Source of the DNA: Eretmocerus hayati
Lineage: Eukaryota; Arthropoda; Insecta; Hymenoptera; Aphelinidae
DNA length: 64,000 bases
NCBI GenBank assembly: GCA_029851415.1
Contig: CM056743.1
Coordinates: forward strand, 73,863,186 to 73,927,185
Direction: 5' to 3'
Position numbers and translations under genes: made by a program. The notes below the pieces were generated by a model. The model worked only from the letters and a program-made list of their open reading frames with translations. It had not been told where the DNA came from and did no database searches. Of this stretch, positions 56,160 to 64,000 are shown in pieces. Every line of letters starts with the position of its first letter. Position 1 is the stretch's first letter.

Positions 56160-57729
56160 TGTGAGTGCCAGAACCCAAAATTTTGTTTTTATTTTCAATA
56201 TTTGAAAATAATTCACATACATAGTATCTCTATAGCAGTTAAATCTTCGCGCGTATTTGAAACCGATAGGCGGACGTTTGTTTTCTTTCTAGTGTCGCGC
56301 GTGGTGTGATAGACACACACATAGATGTGAATATGTATATACTAATACATAGAAACTCTGGAATGTTCCATGAGTTTCTATGAGAAATTTTTTATATAAA
56401 ACTTCATGAAACCGGAATCTTTTCTTTGTTGTCATAAAGCTCATTCTTCGAGCTACAAAATGTATATAATCATTCTTCAGAACTAATTAACTTTGCACGT
56501 TTATTTTATTTTGCAAACTAAATGTTCTTGTAAGAAAGCGAAATTCAATTTTTTCGTTCCACCTTTTTGATGCATGATTCCCTTCATATTCCAAGAAACG
56601 TAATCCATCTCAGAGTTCCTCATTTAAAAGAAAATAAGCTCAAGATCAGACATGTTGTGAATATTGTAAATATTTATTGTCAAATGAATTTGTGAGAGAG
56701 ATAGCCTGTTTTCACATGAAAGTATCGATGGGAAAAATAGCCTAGTATGAAGAGAACTCAAATTTCCTGTTGATTTCTATTAATTCACAAAGTAGATTGA
56801 AAGCCACGTGCTTCTAAAAAATTCTAGGAATTCATCTCTTTGTTTCTGGCAATAAATAAACAATAAGTCAATCTGAATTTTGCGTTGAATTCATTTCCTT
56901 TAGAGATGAAGAATTGAATTTTGTATGCAGATTTTACAAGATTGCTCCATTGGTATCATTTTTTCAATGAATTAGTGATTCTCCGAATGATCGATAATCT
57001 ATTCGTTCATCTACCATACGATACAGATATATTGTACATCCAAAAGACCAGGTATAAATACCGGCTCATCAGGCCATTAAGGCCGGCTTATGCTCATTTG
57101 GATATCAGAGTTGTATCGAGCTTGGTCTCTCGGCTATTGATGTGCTCATGTATATGAGATTTTGAATAAATTCCATCTGACTTCCATACATTTTGAGTTT
57201 TAATGTGTACTCAAAATTGATAGAATCTCGATGCAGCTCAGAGACGCGATTTGGGTGGAGGAACGGCCCTAAGTACCCGTCCTCACGAAAAATCAGACGT
57301 CTCATCCAACCTCCACACAGATATCCTGGATTGGTGGATCGGTGGCCCTAAGTACCCACCATCCCCATCTACGTATATCTGCGATAGCGAAGTCGTATGA
57401 CTTTCCAACGATGATATGTGAGTGGCCCTAAGTACCTACTCCATTCACCTTCTAAAGTCATTCAATTTCTCTCATCAGATTTCATTTCGTCCAAGGGCCT
57501 AAGTACCCAAGGATGGGTAAAATTTGATGGAAAAATAAAAAATTTATCACCACTAAAGCTCATTATTATTCCATGTGTATACGCACATCTCTATCGAGGT
57601 ATCCCTTTACAATTTTGATGATTCGGCTCTCTCCGTAGATCTAGAGCCCAGATTTGTACCCTTACAGATCTACAAAATCTATGAGAGAGAAAAGTTCTAA
57701 TATTCGATATTTCAATGTCGAGAGTGACA
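56160..57729 (+). repeat. LTR-like segment related in design to the inner LTR
   Basis: Begins TGTGAGTGCC and ends GTGACA, followed three bases later by tggcccagatacg, a degraded PBS-like start. In order it has atacatagaaa/gagtttctatg, TATAAATA (57053-57060), TTGAATAAA (57162-57170), four spaced GGCCCTAAGTACC words (57265, 57344, 57424, 57495), and cggctctctccgtagatc (57623). The inner element's LTR has the same parts in the same order. No partner LTR or internal genes in this orientation are visible, so it is a solo LTR or a fragment. Primary sequence similarity between the two is weak. Confidence 0.5.
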
Positions 57730-58768
57730 AAGTGGCCCAGATACGCCTTTTAATATTCCTCTGACTCATATATTTTGTAGTTCGAAACCCAATGACACGT
57801 CTTCTTGACCTTCCAGAGCCGTTTGTTGATTTCGGGGGTCAATGTGAAGTCTAAACACAATTCGGAATAAAAAGAATCGTATTTTTGCAGAAAATTGAAT
57901 GTAGCTCTCCAGCCTCGCCTCAAACGGAATTTTTCATCAAATATTTCGAAAGTTCAGACAATTCTCCGTCGGTTACATGTAGTGGGAATTTTTCGTGCTC
58001 ATAACGAGCCCCCAAAAAGATGTCATGAATTTGGCTTCTTGGGAGTTGATGGGTTTAACTTTTGATGAAAGATGTGTGGAAATACACTCATCGACTTCTC
58101 AAAATATATATAGATTAACGCGTAGACTCAATCCCGGGCGAAATTTTACCCCAGCACTGGCCGTGGGTGATCGTTTACAATGCTACGACGCGTTTCGAAG
58201 TTCAAGTCAGCCAATGAGTGCGCGGTTACATCATCTGCTCTTCATTACTTGAGGCTCACTAGTCTGCGATAGCTCAATTCCTTTGTCCTTCCATTGAGAG
58301 TACAATTTTTAACTTAGCTTTTCTGAGTGGTTAGAATTTTGCGAAAATTTTGTTGGACTTAGGTTGGTTCGTCCGTGCGATTTGGATTCTATATGATTTG
58401 CTAAGATCATGTTGGTTTCTCTGAGTGGTCTGTAACTCGTGGAAGGAATATAATTCACATAACTTCTGTATCTACGATAATGATAACCCGATCTTCTCCT
58501 TAACCTTTATATTATATTGGTTTCTAACTCTTCCCTACACCATGATTTTACTTAAATATTCCTGCATATACAATCTAGTAGGTCTCTTTCTGATGTTTAC
58601 ACATCATATTCTTATTCGATAATATACATGTGTTGTACAATCGTGTATTGATTCATCTCTTCAATATGTGGTGAATGTACTCTTATAAATTGCGTTCCTC
58701 TTTCTTTTATTTTTCCATTCAGTGTGCTTCTTCATAGTTTCCATCGTCATTATCCTGGAATCTGACGT
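57730..58768. other. No gene recognised
   Basis: Short frames only. On the minus strand the part next to the env (58690-58768) is A/T-rich 3' flank with an AAATAAA-like signal near 58710. Confidence 0.45.
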
Positions 58769-60752
58769 TCAAGTGATTATATCATTCAACTCTTTCTTTA
58801 ATGTCAATATGGGTCGATCTCCTGGTCTTTTAACCATCACATATTGATCCATCACGGGTAGGTGTGGAATTTGTGAAATTGGTTGCATTGGATAGCTCAT
58901 ATTGTGCATTGGATAACCCATGGTCTTTATTTGAGCAATTCCTGGGTGTTGTGACCATGTTACTGGTGGTTGGGAACTCCCCGAACTTCCTTGTTTATCT
59001 GAAACCACTTAATTCATTAGTAGACAAGGGGACCCCCCTGAGCTAAGGATTTTCCATAATACGATGACTACCAAAAATATCAGTATAATAGTGATTGTTG
59101 AATAAGTCATGGTGTTTCGTAATGTATCGAATTTCTCTGAGATGATCCGGACTTTACTCATGCTCCGGGCTTTGCCTATGATTTCTCTCAAATTTTCTCC
59201 TTTTTCTAACGATCCAGTGATATGGCTTCCCTGGTTCTGTATCCACGGCGCTATATCAGTTCCGTTCCACAGATCTGTTGGTATTTGTGACATTTCTTGG
59301 TTCAATAATGTGACCAAATCTAGTTGTGTGCTATTGAACGTTTGAATTTCTGATGTGACTGTGATTTTTCGCGAGGCACTCAATCTCGTATCTTCCGTTC
59401 TTGCTGTGCAACCCGGTGGCAAATGGATTGTGCCTACACCGTTCACTGTCATCTTGCGATCTAGTTTCTCCTTGTAGCTCGTGTACAAAATGTCTGCGCC
59501 CTTCGTAGAAAATAACCATGAATTTTCGCTATCCAATTTCATCCAAAAAGTCTCTTGTAATTTTGCTATTTTGACCTCGCATTCATCCAGGGTTTTTACG
59601 AGTTTCCCCATGACTAGTTTCACTTCGCGAGGTGAAAAATCATCTACGCTTCGTACTGGTCCATTATATTTACAGATGTAAGCTCTACTCAATATTTTAC
59701 ATTGATTCAATTTTTCTGCCGACATGATCATGTAGCTTTCAGACTTTCGGCTAATGGCATAATATTCTGAGTCTGGCCAAATGTAAGCGAATGCTGTTAT
59801 ATTTGCGTGATAAGTAGGTACCGGTGTTCTTTTAACTAGATCGTATTTAGTGTAGTCTAGCAATGGTAGTTCTACATAGTACGTGAAATAAAGGTATGCA
59901 AAAAGGATTGATAAGTCGGCTATTTTTAACAGGTCTAATAAAGGATCGGAGTCTGCGATACCTGGAAATCTTGCGTCTGAGACTGTCTGCGTGATGATCT
60001 TTCTCGATTTTTCAAAAATTGATGGTGGTACGAACCGCGGGTGGACCATTCCCTGAGATGCGAATAAAATGGTGTCTGTCAATGTCTCCGTGTCGAGTTC
60101 GTATTGTAAGATGTTTTCTATGAATATCTCAATGGCGATTGGAAAGTCTACTTTGCTATTGAGCTTCGCTTGTCATGCGTCCAATTTTTCCGTTAATGAG
60201 CCGAGTTTATCGAGTTTGTCATGTGTATCCCCGAACTGGGTATCAATTATTTCGGTTTGATTTGTGATCAAGTCTGCCAGCTGATTTTTCTCGTTTGTGT
60301 TTTGTTGAATAAGGTTTTTCAACTCCAACTCTGATTCTTCATCCAAAGTTCCAAAAAGAAATTTTGTTGCTTTTCCTACAACGGAAAACCATCCCCTTTT
60401 CATTCTCTTATCTGCTGGTGGTGGTGTCGCCTCTAGTAGTTCTATCAATCTTTTCGCGCTGTTTCGTGTGTCTTTGATGCGATCCCCTAATTCTTTTATT
60501 TGATCGTTGTACTGGCAGGGCATGTCATTTCGATGGTTTTCTTCGCACCTGTGCTTGAAAGCTATCCAAGTATTTGCTAATTTGTCGCCCCGAGCAAGGT
60601 ATGGTTGTAAATCAATTCTCTGAACTATTTTCCAGGATACTCGTGACGTGTACAAATGATTTAAATTTTCCATGATGAGGCCTGGATTTTTCTCTATGGT
60701 CCGAATTCCTGGGTGCTCGTCACCGCCTCTGGCGAGCCTGAAATGTGATGAG
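58769..60752 (-). pseudogene. Errantivirus-like envelope (F-type) gene, orphan
   Basis: An insect-retrovirus envelope remnant in one minus-strand frame with two in-frame stops. The frame opens at about 60752, just behind an acceptor-like site (ACATTTCAG, 60746-60738), as expected for a spliced env message; no signal peptide is present in this exon. Upstream part: MENLNHLYTSRVSWKIV and a Cys-containing ectodomain. A furin-type site RMKRG is followed by a Phe/Gly-rich fusion-peptide-like stretch and FGTLDEE, the family landmark. A TGA at 60173-60175 interrupts it. Then 60082-59009: ectodomain with GMVHPRFVPP, a proline/cysteine loop, and a membrane anchor near the end (TITIILIFLVVIVLW). A TAA at 59009 precedes about 80 further open codons, Pro/Met-rich like a cytoplasmic tail. 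No gag, pol or LTR in this orientation is attached. Confidence 0.75.
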
Positions 60753-61103
60753 CTAATTTAAGTGCTACGTGCGGAGTGGAACTCATAATCCCTATAGAAG
60801 GAGGATTATTTAATGAAATAAGTAAGGCGGCCAGTATAGACTCTCGTCAGTAATTAAGCGTAGAATAGCATTAGAACAAAATTTCGCGATTTCTGCCGTT
60901 CTTTTGAATTTAGCTTCACTCCTCCGCCATTTTTTCGTGAATTGTGTCGAGTGAGCATTCTCAAGTGCGTTGTTACGCTCCCGTTTTTTTGCTGTGTAAG
61001 ATGCTGGTTCGGCTTATTATTTTTGAAGCGTCAACCATTAGATTGACGTTTCTTTTCCAATTTCACGAACCTATGTTAGTTTGTGGATTCTCTCCAAAGC
61101 TTC

Positions 61104-61977
61104 ATGATGGCCTATCCTTGTTATGGAAAGTTCCGGCCTCGCCGTAACTTAGTAAATGTGAGTATTATTCCTATATTTCTTCTATTTTTGTTCTCGAATG
61201 GTCAAAATTCAGTCATTTATTGATTTTAATTGATTCAGAAAAGGAAAGGAAAGAGAGGAAAAGAAAATCTTTCATCGAGGAAAATGTAATGATTGACTTG
61301 ACTATCTTCAATAACACTTAATTCTGTATATTCCAGTTTGACTATTGGGTCCAACTGCGAAATCGGCGTCGTGAGACACGCTTATTGAGATCGCGGGAAA
61401 TTACACCTGCCCCGCATGTGCCGATGCTGTCGCTCCGTTCGTATCGGTCCGTCAATGTGAGTATACTTTAAATGTATCTTTATCCCCAGGTGACTCTCAA
61501 ATTTTCCTATGTATTCTAATCATGGATCTTCTGTTTATCAAATATTCTTAGTTGAATTTCCTATGTTGTTTCAGCTTTATACATCTATATGTATATTTCC
61601 TCAGCTTTATGTATATATATGCCCCTCTTCCTGTTTACTATTTTTTCAAGCGTATTTTCTTATAATTCCTTCCTTTCTGTTTACAGTTCCGTGATTGGGC
61701 TGTTACGCGAGCTTTGCGTCGATCTCTTCAAAGACAAAACGGCGAGTTCTGGGAAGGAGAACCTGTGGTTCATTCTTCCGATGGTTTTGGTCGACCTTAT
61801 ATTCTCGACCCTTGGGGTTTCGCGGAGTCGAATGGTGAAACCGTGTGGAGTATTTCTGAACTATTATTTTATGATTTCTACCAATATGTAACCGAGGCCG
61901 GAAATTTAATCACTGTTGAGACTTGGTGGGACCATTCTCATCTTTATAACGGTACTTGTCTCATACATAGGACGTGA
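61104..61977 (+). CDS. Three-exon gene of unknown function (about 154 aa)
   Basis: Exon 1 is 61104-61157 (18 codons from tandem ATGs), exon 2 is 61337-61456 (40 codons), exon 3 is 61687-61977 (96 codons plus stop). Both donors are perfect GTGAGT in the context AAT/GTGAGTAT; the acceptors are TATTCCAG and GTTTACAG. Introns are 179 and 230 bp, both phase 0, and both have early in-frame stops. Exons 1 and 2 each end in Val-Asn; exons 2 and 3 open with FDYWVQLRNRRR and FRDWAVTRALRR. This repeated pattern suggests exon duplication. The N-terminal half is strongly basic; exon 3 then turns acidic and aromatic (LLFYDFYQYV, VETWWDHSHLY). No signal peptide, membrane segment or known domain. A poly(A) signal lies 200 bp after the stop. 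It diverges from the env remnant, about 350 bp away. An upstream 5' exon is possible. Confidence 0.6.
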
Positions 61978-62177
61978 CCTCAATTTTATTTTATGATGCT
62001 TTATCATTAAATAATTCCCGCGTGAATCTGAACTTGTACTACTTGACGGTTCTGCCCATTCTGTCGATCGCTGACTGCTGGACCTTGTTTTATGTATTCG
62101 TATATTCGAAATTTGAGTCTTGTTCCTGGTGTCCTTATTATTTATATGGATCAGACTGTACCTTTGACGTTTGGTGT

Positions 62178-62183
62178 AATAAA
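62178..62183 (+). terminator. AATAAA poly(A) signal
   Basis: Canonical signal 201 bases after the stop of the three-exon gene, same strand. Confidence 0.5.
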
Positions 62184-62229
62184 ATATATACTTTAACCTT
62201 GATGATTTATGCATCCTTTCAACCCCTAG

Positions 62230-62993
62230 AATGCAATAGAGTATGCTATTGAGATTTTAGAAAAATTTTGGGTTCCAGAGCCTAGAATGGACTTTATGAA
62301 TGACACGATGCTAAGGACATATATTGGTACCCTGACTTCAGTTTTCAACCAAGAGAGTTGAGATTTTGTATGGGCATCTGGATCCACACAAGGCATGATG
62401 TAGTCCAGCTAGATTAGAGCTGTTGCTGATTTTTTTTCTTTTTTTTTTCAAAGTGATGGAAATGGAAATGACTATGAAAATTTAAGATTGTTCCTAGTAC
62501 CTTGAATTTTCATCCAATCATACTTAAATTTTGCACTCTGTTAAAGTCTGTTTCTAAACCAAATATCAACTACAGACAACAATTGGACTATCTTTGGAAG
62601 AACTTGTTCTTTTACTCGAAGTTGTCATTTACCCTTACATTAGTTTCCCTCTGGGAACGAGTATGAAAAACTGAACTGTCTCTAATTCTCTGAATATTCT
62701 TCCAATCTTCTCCGACTTTTGAAATCTAATAGAGTATGCTATTGAGCTTTTGATTCACCACCTAGAAAATTTGAAATGCTTCAGGAAAAAATTTCAGCTC
62801 TCAAGACTCATACTGACTTCTACGAAGAACTCGGTGCTAATGGCAATGATATATATTGATCTCCTGGCTACAATTATCGACCTAGAAAGCTGAAATTTGG
62901 TATAGACGTATAGGATCGACCACTATATGATGCAGTACACTCGGTTTCGAGACACTGTTTGTTTTACCTAAAGTTGTCATTCACACTTGCACT
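62230..62993. repeat. Degenerate duplicated sequence, no gene
   Basis: Phrases recur imperfectly: gagtatgctattgag at about 62239 and 62728; gttcttttactcgaagttgt (about 62607) and tgttttacctaaagttgt (about 62960); gttgagattttgtat (62357) and gctgaaatttggtat (62889). Spacing is uneven, so this is an old, rearranged duplication. No coding potential. Confidence 0.4.
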
Positions 62994-64000
62994 ACTGGAG
63001 TAATATACAGACCTTCTGGAATCGCCATACAAAAGGACGGTGCGTTTTTTAGCTCATTGCGCCGATTGTGTGGTGATTGCAGCCACAAGATCATCATGGG
63101 GGATCTGAACGCGAACCTGTTAAATATTACTCATCCTGACACAAGAACACTGACTGAACTGACAGAAGAACTATCCTTACAGATCGTTCAGCATGGTGCG
63201 ACTCACCACCATTCCTCACATTCTTCCTACACATGGATTGACCACATTTATACAGATGACAATGACACCATTATCGACTACCAAAATAGAGTACTGCCCA
63301 GTTTCGGCAGGCACGCGGTTATAGATGTTACGATCAACGTTTTTACCCCTGCTCCTCCGAAAGAGTCTTTCAAATGTCGTAATTCCCGTAGCATCAACCC
63401 GGAGCAACTGAATAACCGCCTGCTACGCTGTGACTGGACTGCTCTACAACACCACGAGACCAGCCTGGAAGACGCAGTAAATTGCCTGAATGAAAATTTG
63501 AAAATAGTCATTGATGAGTTAGCTCCGGAAAAAACGATATGTCCTCGCAAAGGCGATGCTCCTTGGATTGGTCCCGAGTTGAAGGTGCTCATGATGAAGC
63601 GAAATGCGGCACGTAGGCGTTGGGAGCGCAATCAGCACAACCTTCGCAAGTGCCCTGAGCTTCAGAACGAGTATTTTCGGCTCAGTGAAGAGGTCGACGT
63701 GCGCTTAGAACAAGAGCGTACCTTATTCCTTCAAAGTCATCTCTCAGACGCTCTTGACCTGAATAAGAACATATGGAAGGAAATGCGCAACCTCGGCCTC
63801 TTGCCGAAAAGCAAAGAGGAGGAACTACATGGCTTCACACCGGACGAGTTGAACGCTCACTTTGCGGGAGTCTCCATCTCACCTGATGAGGATATTGGAA
63901 AAGCAATGGATGAAATAATGTCTGACCCAGACGAAGGCTTCAAATTTAAGCCCACAAATTTCAGTGATGTAGTCCTTGCTATAAAACACTCCTCCTCGCA
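62994..64000 (+). CDS. LINE ORF2 fragment: endonuclease C-terminus to RT start
   Basis: An open plus-strand frame from about 62994 to the window edge. GVIYRPSGIAI and IIMGDLNANLLNI are mid-endonuclease motifs; SYTWIDHIYTDDND is the late motif near the catalytic Asp/His. The linker has KCRNSRSINPEQLNNRLL and APWIGPELKVLM, with many Arg/Glu residues. The end (DELNAHFAGVSIS, FSDVVLAIK) is the segment before the RT fingers. The N-terminal endonuclease is missing: a 5'-truncated insertion or one decayed beyond recognition. No stops occur in about 335 codons, so the copy is fairly young. Confidence 0.8.

Noticed and set aside
49441..57729. 49.44 kb and 56.16 kb TGTGAGT segments as the BEL LTR pair
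   Set aside because: Only the first seven bases and a few short words agree; true LTRs of one insertion would match far better.
58769..60752. Env as a working domesticated host gene
   Set aside because: Two in-frame stops interrupt conserved regions with homology on both sides, and no splice sites remove them.

Overview
The window is eukaryotic nuclear DNA, most likely from an insect. It has no operons or Shine-Dalgarno sites, has spliced genes with GT-AG introns, and is packed with arthropod-type transposable elements: Gypsy and BEL/Pao LTR elements, CR1/Jockey-like and RNase H-bearing LINEs, a Penelope-like element with hammerhead-ribozyme-like ends, a Polinton-type integrase, an errantivirus-like env, hAT-type and other MITEs, and many large foldback (inverted-repeat) elements. 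The species cannot be named from the sequence alone. Almost every coding stretch is transposon-derived, and most are broken by stops or frameshifts.

Layout. 1-1.44 kb: decayed Polinton-like integrase and a companion protein (minus strand). 1.42-4.21 kb: a foldback element whose arms carry a GTACGC-type minisatellite. 4.2-4.66 kb: 3' end of a LINE. 4.66-9.62 kb: a nearly full-length LINE with a PHD-finger ORF1 and an endonuclease/reverse transcriptase ORF2. 9.66-12.1 kb: decayed transposon fragments. 12.1-17.5 kb: Penelope-like remnants and a 3.3 kb palindrome, bracketed by two inverted hammerhead-like motifs. 17.6-18.83 kb: two nested hairpins. 18.83-20.85 kb: nothing recognised.

20.856-39.901 kb is one nested structure. 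A minus-strand Gypsy element (222 bp LTRs, tRNA-Pro-type PBS, ATAT target duplication) was split by a foldback element (24.1-27.8 kb) and by a second, plus-strand Gypsy-like element (28.407-38.069 kb, 1.6 kb LTRs, GACT duplication). The second element was itself hit by a 505 bp MITE (TCGA duplication) in its integrase. It also carries a tRNA-like sequence in its leader and a spliced third gene after pol. 39.9-45 kb: minisatellite blocks and three more inverted-repeat structures, one split by a LINE tail. 45.6-49.4 kb: a 5'-truncated minus-strand LINE with RNase H, split by a 167 bp hAT-type MITE. 50.7-56.1 kb: a BEL/Pao gag-pol with scattered lesions. 56.16-57.73 kb: an unpaired LTR-like segment built like the 1.6 kb LTRs. 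58.8-60.75 kb: an orphan errantivirus-like env (minus). 61.1-62.2 kb: a three-exon gene of unknown function. 63.0-64.0 kb: start of another LINE, running off the window.

The elements work as independent parasites, not as a pathway; the order of insertion can be read from their nesting. The best candidates for something undescribed are the three-exon gene at 61104-61977, whose phase-0 exons look duplicated, and the spliced accessory gene at 35734-36329 in the inner LTR element.
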